A DNA stretch of 48,067 bases, taken from Tenacibaculum agarivorans (GTDB lineage: Bacteria; Bacteroidota; Bacteroidia; Flavobacteriales; Flavobacteriaceae). Numbering within the stretch: position 1 is the first letter of the stretch; each line of letters starts with the position of its first letter. The position numbers and the translations under genes are program-made. Where the stretch lies: positions 1 through 48,067 of the forward strand of contig NZ_MSMP01000037.1 of assembly GCF_001936575.1 (NCBI RefSeq), read 5' to 3'. The notes under the pieces were generated by a model, which saw nothing but the letters and a program-made list of their open reading frames with translations, was not told where the DNA came from and did not search any database. This document shows, piece by piece, positions 30,770 through 39,335 of this stretch.

Positions 30770-31528
30770 TTAATTTTCAGGCTCTACCCACATAAATGGG
30801 GTGTCACATTCACCGCAAATGATATGCAACCCCTTTTTTCCCCATAGGTGCGTTTCGCAAGCTTCGCATAGATACTTTCCTTTTCCTCTTTTGTTGGGGA
30901 TTTTCTCAATATCTGAATTCTGATGTACTTGTAATAATCGATCATCTAGGTTTAAATCTAAATAAACTGGATTCTCAGATAAAAAAACTTCGTTTTCTAT
31001 GCCCTGAAAATTCTCAGGCAATTGCTTTTCTTTTTTAACTCTGTCAAACCATAAAAGTTTGAACTTTTTGTGTTCGATTAATTTGTTTGCGGCCTTTATA
31101 AATTTTCCTTTTGGGATTGGATACTCCTTCATATTTTGGCCAACTTGTTTTCCTCCTGGTTCTCCTGTTCTGGAGGGCATGAGTCCAATGCTTTGCATTT
31201 TTTCAGCCCATTCTTTATTGTGATACGTGCGCTTGGATGGTTCTCCAAAATGATATTGCCACAAGTGGCACATCTCATGTGCTAATGTTTGTAAAATTTC
31301 CACGAGCGGGTATAGGTCAAAATAGGTGGGATTTATGGCGATTTCATCGCTCTTAATTTTACTATCGTTGATCCATCTTTCAGGCTGAAAATATCCTGCA
31401 GTATTGGTTTTTCTAGTGACTGTTATCATGCAGGCAGGTAGTTGTTTATCAAATAACTTTTGATTCAGGAAATCGTATAAAAATTGAAATAGAGAATAAA
31501 ACTCTTCAGTGGGTTTATGTGTTTCCAT
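30770..31528 (-). CDS. SprT-like zinc metalloprotease
   Basis: 252 residues. The SprT-like domain (about 10-130) carries the zinc motif H-E-M-C-H (residues about 85-89) within A-H-E-M-C-H-L-W-Q and a downstream H/N-K-E-W-A-E-K-M segment. The C-terminal 40 residues form a zinc ribbon with C-E-A-C and C-G-E-C pairs. SprT/Spartan relatives cleave proteins crosslinked to DNA; on a conjugative plasmid such an enzyme could remove covalent relaxase-DNA adducts after transfer, which is inference. It is read away from the candidate oriT and its start is overlapped by a TGTACCGTACGCTACA operator-like palindrome. Confidence 0.85.
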   Translation of the reverse strand: METHKPTEEFYSLFQFLYDFLNQKLFDKQLPACMITVTRKTNTAGYFQPERWINDSKIKSDEIAINPTYFDLYPLVEILQTLAHEMCHLWQYHFGEPSKRTYHNKEWAEKMQSIGLMPSRTGEPGGKQVGQNMKEYPIPKGKFIKAANKLIEHKKFKLLWFDRVKKEKQLPENFQGIENEVFLSENPVYLDLNLDDRLLQVHQNSDIEKIPNKRGKGKYLCEACETHLWGKKGLHIICGECDTPFMWVEPEN

Positions 31529-31532
31529 AATT

Positions 31533-31886
31533 TGTACCGTACGCTACATTTTTAAGACGTATAAATATAGTCAATATTGTGTAGGGTTCGCTAGAGTAAA
31601 TTTTCATATTCCAGTAGGAGGTAAAAGCCCGGTTGTTAAGGCAGCGCCTTAATGCATTTTGCAGTCCAAATATTTGTATGTTACTTTAATCTGGAGATCA
31701 TAAATAAATGATTCATGTGATCACCCTTGTTTTTCTATTTTCCTATGTTGACTTTGATTGCTTTTGTGTAGCGTACGCTATATTTTTTCTTTTGAGGGGT
31801 ACTCCCCGATAAATAGTTAATCTCGCCAATCCGACTATTTTTTTTCAGTATGCTTTTCAAAAACAAATTGTGTAGCGTACGCTACA
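31533..31886. promoter_or_regulatory. Three copies of a 16-bp palindrome TGTAGCGTACGCTACA
   Basis: Copies at 31533-31548 (one mismatch, 5 bp before the sprT-like start), 31767-31782 (one change) and 31871-31886 (perfect). The core AGCGTACGCT is invariant in the last two. A shared regulator probably controls the SprT-like gene and the relaxosome region from them. A triloop hairpin TTAAGGC-agc-GCCTTAA lies at 31636-31652. Confidence 0.7.
31811..31840 (+). other. Hairpin H3 with conserved CTCGCCAA loop
   Basis: AAATAGT (31811-31817) and ACTATTT (31834-31840) with a 16-base loop holding CTCGCCAAT; a T-run follows. The third member of the loop family at 7720 and 26284. Confidence 0.6.
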
Positions 31887-31970
31887 ATTATTTTTTCAAA
31901 TTGTCTTTTTTTATTTCTGTTGTTTTCTTCCCGTCGGGTTAATTTTTTGTGGACATTCTTGGTAGGGCGC

Positions 31971-32214
31971 AGTACCTCCTTATTCGATTAACTCCTACCC
32001 TTCGTTTCACTATGGGGAGGAGCCAACCGAATGAGGTACTTCTTTTTTATGGATCTTGACGAGAGCTCCACCCTTTTCCACTTCTTAACCCCAACCCTTC
32101 GTGCCTTCAGGTAGGGGAAAGAAGCGGAGGGCGCAGCCCTTCGTAAGATCCATAAGGTCAAATTCCTTTGACCGTATATGGATAGAGCAAGCAGGTATCG
32201 TATAGAATACGATA
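31971..32214. other. oriT: Candidate origin of transfer, tandem hairpins
   Basis: Four structures in a row just upstream of the mobilisation genes: a 70-nt bulged hairpin with AGTACCTC (31971-31978)/GAGGTACT (32033-32040) and ATTCG/CGAAT; a 105-nt hairpin with ATGGATCTT..CGA (32049-32062)/TCGTAAGATCCAT (32141-32153) and inner CTTCTT..CCCC/GGGG..AGAAG; GGTCAAA-ttcc-TTTGACC (32156-32173); and TATCGTAT-aga-ATACGATA (32196-32214). GGGCGCAG occurs in the first two. Position before bfmA-like and relaxase genes is where Bacteroidota oriTs lie. The nic site is not identified. Confidence 0.55.
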
Positions 32215-32352
32215 ATACACACAATATCAGTTACTTATGTTTTTGGTGTTTTACAAAGTGTAAACATTTTGTTCTTAAAATTACGTTAAACCTATAATAA
32301 TAAAGGGATTAGGGCGTTCACAAATTGTACACAACCGCTTTTTAATCAACCA

Positions 32353-32919
32353 ATGAGAATCACTTCGGCGACTCAAAACAGGCTAAAATTAATGCCTGGA
32401 AAAACCTATGAGCATCGTATTATTTTGATGCTCGATTACTTCGATGCTACGGGTGCAAATCCTGAAAAGAGAATTGCAAATCCGACCGTCGAAGTTGAAA
32501 GACAAGTTGAGCGAGTTGTTAAAATATTGCGCAGTATTGAGACTAAAAAAATTGATCCTTTATTAAAAATTTCAGAGAAAATTTATGAAAGCAGGGGAGT
32601 GGTTTCTACTCAAAAAGAAGTTCCGTTTTCTGCTGAAGAATTAGAACAAATTGCGGCAATGGGGGAGCAGTTGAAAAAGAAAGATCAGCAAATTTCTGAG
32701 TTAGAAACCACTATACGAGACGGTCAAAAATTATCAAAAAATGAAGAAGATTCAAGTTTTGATATCAGCGATTTTCAAGAGATAAAATCAATTATTGAAA
32801 ATCTAGAAGAGTCAAAAATGAGTAGTCAAATGGCACGAGATTCCTTCCTTATCAATCGAAATATTTTTACAGATAGTATTAAGAAAATAACACAAATAGT
32901 TTCAAAATATGTTCGTTAA
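32353..32919 (+). CDS. Relaxosome accessory protein, BfmA/BtgA family
   Basis: 188 residues. Residues 1-60 are basic and helical (MRITSATQNRLKLMPGKTYEHRI), a likely DNA-binding region with ribbon-helix-helix-like spacing; residues 95-188 are charged coiled-coil. BfmA/BtgA proteins of Bacteroides bind oriT and help the relaxase. It lies 138 bp after the last candidate oriT hairpin and overlaps the relaxase gene by 11 bp, the usual order for this mobilisation type. It probably also represses the operon. Confidence 0.75.
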   Translation: MRITSATQNRLKLMPGKTYEHRIILMLDYFDATGANPEKRIANPTVEVERQVERVVKILRSIETKKIDPLLKISEKIYESRGVVSTQKEVPFSAEELEQIAAMGEQLKKKDQQISELETTIRDGQKLSKNEEDSSFDISDFQEIKSIIENLEESKMSSQMARDSFLINRNIFTDSIKKITQIVSKYVR

Positions 32920-34000
32920 AATCGATAGGCCATATGAAAATATTGGAGGTGATAATAAAGGATCATCGTATAATATTTTGACCTATTTGGAGAAGGAAAA
33001 CGAGGGTAAAGATGATGAAGATAAATCTCGTTTTTTTAATCAAAATGATGATGAATTATATAAAAATCAGGCAATGGATTTGCTGGATAATAACCATAAA
33101 AATTTAGGTACTAATGATGCTAAATTTTATTCACTTTCGATTAGTCCTTCAGCAAGAGAACAGCAACATATTTTGGCTCATATTGGGGTAAAAAGGGAGG
33201 TAAATTCTTTGGAAGAATTAAGCCAAAAAGAACGTGAACTTTTTGAAAAAGAACTACAAGAGTATACTAAGGGAGTTATGAATTTATATGCTGCTAATTT
33301 TAATCGTGGTATTACGGCAAATGATCTGGTGTATGTGGCAAAAGTAGAACACCAAAGACACTATAATCATAAAGATCCAAATGTGATGCATAATAGTGCA
33401 ATTGACCAACTAAAATTTAAGATTAGAAATGCTGGTATTGTCGATAAAATAGCCCTTAAAAAAGAGCTAAAATCATTAGGAGATTATAAAAGGCATGCTG
33501 ATGGTTCTATCATAAAAAAAGGAGATCAAAAACCAGGTTTTAACTCTCATATTCATGTAGTTGTTAGTAGAAATAATAAGGACCAAAACATGAAGCTCTC
33601 ACCACTTGCCAAGCCAAGACTTAACACAAAACATAAAGTACCTGGTAATGATAAAGACTGTACTATTGGTTTTAATCAACAGGTATTTAAAGAGGTGAGT
33701 GCTGAGTATTTTAATGAGAAATATGACTATAAATCACAAGAGAAAGAGCAATTTGATTCTAGTGCTAAGGAGTATCAAAGAGATCCGAAAAAACAAGAGA
33801 TACACCTGAAAACCAAGAGGGCTTTACAGCAAGCCAAGCACCATATTTTACAAGGCACATTTAAGACTGAAGAGAAGGTAATACGACGTGCATTTACACC
33901 TGTAAAAGAGCTAAAAAAAGAGCTGCGTAAAAGGGAATTGACGCTCAATATAAAACAACAACTAAAAGGAATACTGACTGGAAAATCGCTAGAAAAATGA
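32909..34000 (+). CDS. Relaxase, BfmB/BtgB-like (MobB type, DUF5712)
   Basis: 363 residues. DNA strand transferase that nicks oriT and pilots the strand. Visible family features: an N-terminal K-I-D-R-P-Y segment with Y-L-E-K; a central H-Q-R-H-Y-N-H (about residues 148-154); and S-H-I-H-V-V-V-S-R (about 210-218), the histidine cluster that coordinates metal. The nucleophile Tyr is not certain. The C-terminal third is Lys-rich. The start overlaps the bfmA-like gene and the end overlaps the coupling protein gene by 4 bp. Relaxases of this class act on an oriT just upstream. Confidence 0.8.
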   Translation: MFVKIDRPYENIGGDNKGSSYNILTYLEKENEGKDDEDKSRFFNQNDDELYKNQAMDLLDNNHKNLGTNDAKFYSLSISPSAREQQHILAHIGVKREVNSLEELSQKERELFEKELQEYTKGVMNLYAANFNRGITANDLVYVAKVEHQRHYNHKDPNVMHNSAIDQLKFKIRNAGIVDKIALKKELKSLGDYKRHADGSIIKKGDQKPGFNSHIHVVVSRNNKDQNMKLSPLAKPRLNTKHKVPGNDKDCTIGFNQQVFKEVSAEYFNEKYDYKSQEKEQFDSSAKEYQRDPKKQEIHLKTKRALQQAKHHILQGTFKTEEKVIRRAFTPVKELKKELRKRELTLNIKQQLKGILTGKSLEK

Positions 34001-35703
34001 AATTTTTTGAGGTACTAAATAGTGGAAATTACAAACTAATATTGTTTACGCTCTCTGGAGTACTACTTTGTTTTTCAATGATAACGATCGCTTTTCAGAT
34101 TAAATTATCTAAAACATTTATCGTTAGAGTTTTACTTTCTGTAGTTGTTGGTTTTGTCCTTAGTTTATTAGGCTATTTACTTTTCAATCGTTTTGTGATT
34201 CCTATAGGTCTTACAACCTATATCAATAACATGTTTATTCCTGGTACTTTAGCAAGTTCATTTTACATTGGATATTCATTTATTACCAAAGATGATGAAG
34301 AACTTTTAGAGAAAAGAAAGCCTACCCGTACCCCTAAATTAAAGGACAATAATTTTAGATTTACTATTGAAACTTCAGGGGATAAAGACCTAGTTCATTC
34401 AGATCCTTACGATAATTTTCTAGTGGTAGCTGGAGCCAATTCAGGAAAGACAAAAAGTATAGGTCGTCAACTTTTAAGAGAGTATATAAAATTCGATTTT
34501 GCAGGCTTTGTGTATGATCTTAAAGATTTTGATTATACAAGGGTAGTAGCCTATTTATTAGAAAAGGTGATAGTGGATTATCCTTTCACTTTCTACTACA
34601 TGAATTTTGTTGATCCTTCAAAATCCTATCGATGTAATATTATCAAACCTAGCTTACTTAAGGTCAATGATATTGTTCAGAATTTGGAAGATTTTGCACG
34701 TAGTTATATGGGAAAAGATGCAAAAGAAGATGAATGGTTTGAGGGAGGTTTAGGGATCTTAAAAGGGGTAGGGGTACGATTTTACTATGATTTCCCACAG
34801 TATTGTACACTGCCTCACATTGCTCATTTTATACTTCAAAATTCTAGTGGTCGAGTAAAAACCTTTTTAGAAGGCCGTCCAGAAAGTAAGGCGCTTGGAA
34901 AAGCTTTTATTGATACTTCACAAAGCACCCCAAAAGCTGCGGGTTCTTATTTAAGTTCCATATCTGGAATCTTAGGAAAATTTGCGTTTAATAAAGAGAT
35001 CTGTTATGTGCTTAGTGGAGATGATTTCGATTTTAACTTAATAGACCCAGCACAACCAAAACTGTTATGCGTTAGTAATAGCTATGGATTAAAAGATATT
35101 GTATCGCCTGTAATATCGATGATGATACAAATGTCAGCAAGGCGTTTTTCGCTTCATAACAAGATTGATTTTGTTTATTTCCTTGATGAAGCGACAACTT
35201 TTAAGGTAAAGAACTTTGAGGAAATGCCCTCGGTGCTTCGTGAATATAAGGTGTCCTTTACTTTTATCACTCAATCCATAACCAAAATTGAAATTCCTTA
35301 TACGGTTGCAGAGCGCAGAAGTTTGCTGAGTAATCTTGGAAACCAATATATAGGAAAGTCCACAGAAAGCTACAGTCAAAAAGTATTTTCTGAGCAATTT
35401 CCAAAAGAGGATATCATAAAGAAAACTAAATCGAAAAGTGCTAACTCCAAAGGGGGAACGACCTCTGGTATGAGCTACACTTTGAAAGAAGAGTATAAAT
35501 ATGAACCGCATTTTTTCCAACATCTAAGACCAGGAGAATTTGTAGGGAATGCCCAAAACTCAAATTTCTTAGACTTTCATTTACAATTCAATCAATTTTT
35601 AATTGATGAAAGTTACCAAGTACCCACAGTAAGAGAGGTTAACGATCAAACCTTATATAAAAACTTTGAAAAAATTATAGAAACAGTACAAAACTTATTT
35701 TAA
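33997..35703 (+). CDS. VirD4/TraG-type coupling protein
   Basis: 568 residues. Three N-terminal membrane helices (about 14-34, 42-65, 78-96), then the ATPase domain with Walker A G-A-N-S-G-K-T-K (about 147-154) and Walker B V-Y-F-L-D-E-A (about 393-399). It feeds the relaxase-DNA complex to the type IV secretion channel. It overlaps the relaxase gene by ATGA and lies directly before the TraE-O set, so mobilisation and mating-pair functions form one operon here. The length is slightly shorter than many TraG proteins (about 600-670). Confidence 0.88.
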   Translation: MKFFEVLNSGNYKLILFTLSGVLLCFSMITIAFQIKLSKTFIVRVLLSVVVGFVLSLLGYLLFNRFVIPIGLTTYINNMFIPGTLASSFYIGYSFITKDDEELLEKRKPTRTPKLKDNNFRFTIETSGDKDLVHSDPYDNFLVVAGANSGKTKSIGRQLLREYIKFDFAGFVYDLKDFDYTRVVAYLLEKVIVDYPFTFYYMNFVDPSKSYRCNIIKPSLLKVNDIVQNLEDFARSYMGKDAKEDEWFEGGLGILKGVGVRFYYDFPQYCTLPHIAHFILQNSSGRVKTFLEGRPESKALGKAFIDTSQSTPKAAGSYLSSISGILGKFAFNKEICYVLSGDDFDFNLIDPAQPKLLCVSNSYGLKDIVSPVISMMIQMSARRFSLHNKIDFVYFLDEATTFKVKNFEEMPSVLREYKVSFTFITQSITKIEIPYTVAERRSLLSNLGNQYIGKSTESYSQKVFSEQFPKEDIIKKTKSKSANSKGGTTSGMSYTLKEEYKYEPHFFQHLRPGEFVGNAQNSNFLDFHLQFNQFLIDESYQVPTVREVNDQTLYKNFEKIIETVQNLF

Positions 35704-35719
35704 CATTAATGAACCAATT

Positions 35720-36028
35720 ATGAGAAAACTATTTATCTCCCTACTACTACTATTGCCTATGTTGGCAAATGCCCAATCTTTTAGAGATGAAGTACAAAAA
35801 GGTATTAATCAATACTTTGTACCGGCTGTTATTCTTATAATCCTTATAGGGGCTGCAGCAGGATTAGGAAAGAACTGGAAAAATATCAATGACCCGCATG
35901 ATGAAGGAAAACGAAAGGAGGGTGTAAAACAAGCTGCAATGATTGCTTTTTATGTGTATCTATTTGTCGCTGTTCTAGGTATTGCTGTTGGTTTAGCGAC
36001 TTCTATTAGAATTAATATAGGTGGCTAG
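35720..36028 (+). CDS. traE: TraE (DUF4134), VirB2-like pilin
   Basis: 102 residues. Signal peptide 1-19 (cleaved after A-N-A-Q), then two membrane helices (about 32-50 and 72-93) separated by a short charged loop, the VirB2-like hairpin layout of Bacteroides TraE. First gene of the mating apparatus after the coupling protein; its 3' end overlaps traF, which starts with GTG. Confidence 0.85.
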   Translation: MRKLFISLLLLLPMLANAQSFRDEVQKGINQYFVPAVILIILIGAAAGLGKNWKNINDPHDEGKRKEGVKQAAMIAFYVYLFVAVLGIAVGLATSIRINIGG

Positions 36029-36332
36029 AAAGTTTAAAATACAACGAAAAATAGAACATGAACCTTTATTGTATGGTCTAACACCACAGTACTTCTATTT
36101 AATGATGCTTGTTGTGATGTGCATGGGGTTTATTCTAGCTTCTATGATCTTGGTAGTCGGTTCTAATGCTTCTTCTAGAGCTTTTTTAAAACTGATTCTC
36201 CTAGCTGTCTTTTTCGCTGTTATTTTCTTTGCTCTTTATGGATTTTTTAGAAAAAAATCTAAGTATCAGAAATATTCCTTTACCAAAAAATCCCGCTATA
36301 TAACCAATCGTGATTTAAGAGAAAACTTATGA
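36021..36332 (+). CDS. traF: TraF (DUF4133), VirB3-like
   Basis: 103 residues with a GTG start at 36021 overlapping traE by 8 bp. A basic N-terminus (MARKFKIQRKIEHEPLLYGL) and two membrane helices at about 27-47 and 55-74 fit TraF/VirB3, which anchors the VirB4 ATPase. The C-terminus is basic. It overlaps traG by 4 bp (ATGA), so coupled translation of VirB3 and VirB4 homologues is likely. Confidence 0.85.
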   Translation: MARKFKIQRKIEHEPLLYGLTPQYFYLMMLVVMCMGFILASMILVVGSNASSRAFLKLILLAVFFAVIFFALYGFFRKKSKYQKYSFTKKSRYITNRDLRENL

Positions 36333-38797
36333 TAACATCTGAAGCTGCATATAGCATTTTAAATATTAAAGGCAATGCCATTTTATCTAAAAATGGTGAT
36401 ATATCACTTTTGTATTTTATGCAAAATCCTGAACCTTATTCTATAAGTGAAAAGATTTTAGACGATCGCTTGGCCGCCTTTTCTGTGGCTTTGCGTAATG
36501 CTATGCCGGAGGATTCTTATTTTTTAAAGCAAGACATTTGTATTGAAAAGCGGTATAATCCTAACTTTCATTATTACGATGATAGTTACTTATCTCAGGC
36601 ACAAAAACACCACCTAAACAATAGATTTTATACCGATCATACCTGCGTGCTGGTCTTTACAATTTCTAATTTAAGATCTCTTGAAACTGCATATCAAAGT
36701 AAGCCTTTGTCTTATAAAGAAGCTTTAGAAAAGAATGATAAAGAACGCTTTTATGCCTTTCATCAATCCGTAACCAGTGGTATCGGTGTTTTAAATGGAC
36801 TTAAGGAAACTTTAGTTTCCGAAATGCAAGAAAATGAAGTGCGTTTTTATGTAGATAGGTTTGTCAATGGCTTTGCTGAAGAAGGAGCTTTAGTTGATCT
36901 CTCTTTTACAGAGCACTCTTTTGTAGGGAGTAAAAAGTATGAATTCTTTGCTTTATCTGATGGTAGTTATTTCCCTGAAGAATATTCAAATGTTGTTAAA
37001 GACACCAGTTTAAGGCGTAGAAATGTAACCTTAAAACGTGGTTTTATGGATGATTTAGGCGTGTACTTCCCGTATAATCATATTTACAATCAACTCTTAT
37101 ACTTTGAAGGAAATAAAAGGTTACGAGATGAGCTGGAGCAACGAAAGTCAAAATTTGGTAAACATCAAAAATACTCAGGTAGTATTTTAAGAACATTCAA
37201 ACGATTATCCGAATATCAGGAAAATGTTATTGAAGGGGATTTAACCTTAGTCAAATCTCACTTTAATGTAATGCTTTTCCATGAAGATAAAGAGCGTTTG
37301 TTGGAAGCTAAAAGAAAGCTTAGGGATATTTTTTCTAATAAAGATATGACTTACTATTCTCCAAGTTTTGAAGGCGCTGAAAATCTTTTTATAGGATCGA
37401 TACCTGGGCGAGCTTCTTTACTTAGCAAATCCTATTTTTTCTTATCCGATTTAGAAACCTCTTTAGGTCTTTTTACCAATTACAGTGACTTTAAAGACGA
37501 TCAGGAGGGGATCGTACTTTTTGATCGTATTCATAACAAACCCTTTTTAAGAGATACTGTAGGTAGAAGCAGAACTGGAGGACACGCCAAGAACTTTTGT
37601 ATAGTTGCACCTACTGAGGGGGGAAAGTCCTCACTAGCTCAGGATCTAGTAAACCAACACCTGCAGAACAATACTAAAATAGTGTATGTAGAGTTCGGAG
37701 AATCCGCAGCAAATTTGACTAAACTGTATCCAGAGCAAAGTGTACAAATTAAGTTTACATCAAATACCCCTTTGGGTATTAATCCTTTTGATATTGACCC
37801 CAATACTATAGAACCTTCACAATTGGTTTCTTTAAATCAAATTATTCTAAAGTATTGGAGGCTTAATATGGATGCTAGAAAGGATAGTAATCTTAATAGT
37901 GCCATAGTCAAACTTATTTCAGATTACTACGAGAATTATAGCGGTGAAGATTATTCTTTTCCAAGTTTTTACAATTACGTGAAACAACATTATGTGGATA
38001 TTGCTGCTCGTAGAGAAATTCCTAAAGGTAGCTTTGATTTAGAAAGCTTTTTAAATGTTTGTGTTCATTTCTTACCAGGAGAGATGTATGCGAATATTTG
38101 TGCACCAAATCCTGAGATTGAAGGCTCTATCAAGGAAAAAGATCTGATTGTTTTTGAGCTTACCGAAATCAAAGAAGATCCTTTTATGATCTCCCTTATT
38201 TATACCATCCTTCAGGACACGGTAAACGAGAAAATTATAAAGGACCGAAATATTCGTGGAGGACTTATCTATGATGAATATGGGGAAACTGTAATGATTC
38301 AGGATGATTATACGGGGGAAGCTATACATCCAACGGTAGCGTACGGATTCCAAAAGTTTAGAAAGAGTAATGCCTTTATAGGGATTATACTTCAAACCAC
38401 TAAACAACTACCACCAGACCAATACACTAAGGGGATTATATCTAACACACAATTGTTGTATGTACTTCCATCAACTAATGTGGTGTATAATGCCATAGCG
38501 GAAGATTTTGAAATCACAGATCAAGAGCATATCGATCTGATGAGATCTATTGAAAATAACTTTACGGGTGCTTTGCCAAGGTACTCAGAAGTATTTATTC
38601 GTTTTCTAGAAAAATACGCTGTCGTAGGACGTTTAGAATTTTCAAAACAAAAACTTTATGCATTTCAAACAGATGGTGCCGATTGGCAGTATCTCACCGA
38701 TGATTATAAAGTAACTAAAGATATGCCATCAAGTATTAATAATTTAATGAACTACAAAAATGAAAAAACTGATTTTGTTTTTGTGCCTACTCATTAG
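36329..38797 (+). CDS. traG: TraG, VirB4-type secretion ATPase
   Basis: 822 residues, normal for Bacteroides TraG. Walker A in A-P-T-E-G-G-K-S-S (about 427-435) and Walker B-like G-G-L-I-Y-D-E-Y-G-E (about 645-654); the N-terminal 400 residues form the regulatory and VirB3-contacting half. It energises assembly of the T4SS and substrate passage at the inner membrane. The 38-bp overlap with the next gene is notably long but is typical of tightly packed tra operons. Confidence 0.9.
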   Translation: MITSEAAYSILNIKGNAILSKNGDISLLYFMQNPEPYSISEKILDDRLAAFSVALRNAMPEDSYFLKQDICIEKRYNPNFHYYDDSYLSQAQKHHLNNRFYTDHTCVLVFTISNLRSLETAYQSKPLSYKEALEKNDKERFYAFHQSVTSGIGVLNGLKETLVSEMQENEVRFYVDRFVNGFAEEGALVDLSFTEHSFVGSKKYEFFALSDGSYFPEEYSNVVKDTSLRRRNVTLKRGFMDDLGVYFPYNHIYNQLLYFEGNKRLRDELEQRKSKFGKHQKYSGSILRTFKRLSEYQENVIEGDLTLVKSHFNVMLFHEDKERLLEAKRKLRDIFSNKDMTYYSPSFEGAENLFIGSIPGRASLLSKSYFFLSDLETSLGLFTNYSDFKDDQEGIVLFDRIHNKPFLRDTVGRSRTGGHAKNFCIVAPTEGGKSSLAQDLVNQHLQNNTKIVYVEFGESAANLTKLYPEQSVQIKFTSNTPLGINPFDIDPNTIEPSQLVSLNQIILKYWRLNMDARKDSNLNSAIVKLISDYYENYSGEDYSFPSFYNYVKQHYVDIAARREIPKGSFDLESFLNVCVHFLPGEMYANICAPNPEIEGSIKEKDLIVFELTEIKEDPFMISLIYTILQDTVNEKIIKDRNIRGGLIYDEYGETVMIQDDYTGEAIHPTVAYGFQKFRKSNAFIGIILQTTKQLPPDQYTKGIISNTQLLYVLPSTNVVYNAIAEDFEITDQEHIDLMRSIENNFTGALPRYSEVFIRFLEKYAVVGRLEFSKQKLYAFQTDGADWQYLTDDYKVTKDMPSSINNLMNYKNEKTDFVFVPTH

Positions 38798-39335
38798 CAG
38801 TCTATTGAGCGCACAAACAGGAGCTGTCGTTATCACCAGTGCGCCAACGCTGGAGACGATCGAAAGTACAAAACTCAAAAAGAGTATTGCCAACTTAAAA
38901 GAATCTATCGCTCAGACAGAGACAATGCGAAAGTCTTTAAAGTTATTGAAGGATAGTAAAGAGTTAATCGATAAGGTAAATAGTAAAGTTACGGCTTCCA
39001 CTCAGGTCTATAGAACCTTAAAAAGAGGTGCTGATTTACTGGTCAATATGTCAAAATCGAAAAAAAGAATTGAATCCATGAGGTACTTAGGTCAGGATGA
39101 TCTTCAAATCTTTTTCAATAAGCATTTAGAGTATGTAGCGAAAACCAATGAGCTATTAGCATTAGTAAAAGATCTTTTGACTTCTGATCTTTTTAAGATG
39201 AATGATTCTGAGCGATTGAGGTATATAGATGATATATCAAAAGAGCTGGACGCTGTTACAGCATCAGCACGACACACTGAAAATAGACTTCGTACCCTGA
39301 ATAACAATCGCAAACTATTAGCAAAGCTTAAGTAA
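38760..39335 (+). CDS. traI: TraI-like (DUF4141), VirB5-type periplasmic protein
   Basis: 191 residues. Signal peptide 1-18 (MKKLILFL... L-L-S-A-Q). The mature part is almost wholly helical with long coiled segments, as in VirB5/TraI of Bacteroides, which belong to the minor pilus or channel assembly. It overlaps traG by 38 bp and shares TAATG with traJ. The gene order G-I-J, without a separate traH, matches many Bacteroidota elements. Confidence 0.75.
   Translation: MKKLILFLCLLISSLLSAQTGAVVITSAPTLETIESTKLKKSIANLKESIAQTETMRKSLKLLKDSKELIDKVNSKVTASTQVYRTLKRGADLLVNMSKSKKRIESMRYLGQDDLQIFFNKHLEYVAKTNELLALVKDLLTSDLFKMNDSERLRYIDDISKELDAVTASARHTENRLRTLNNNRKLLAKLK

Noticed and set aside
31971..32153. 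attC site of an integron or a group II intron
   Set aside because: Bulged long hairpins resemble attC at first sight, but no integron integrase or reverse transcriptase is present and position fits oriT better.
31988..32224. Minus-strand 78-codon frame
   Set aside because: Lies in the candidate oriT hairpins; its arms are self-complementary and the product is not protein-like.
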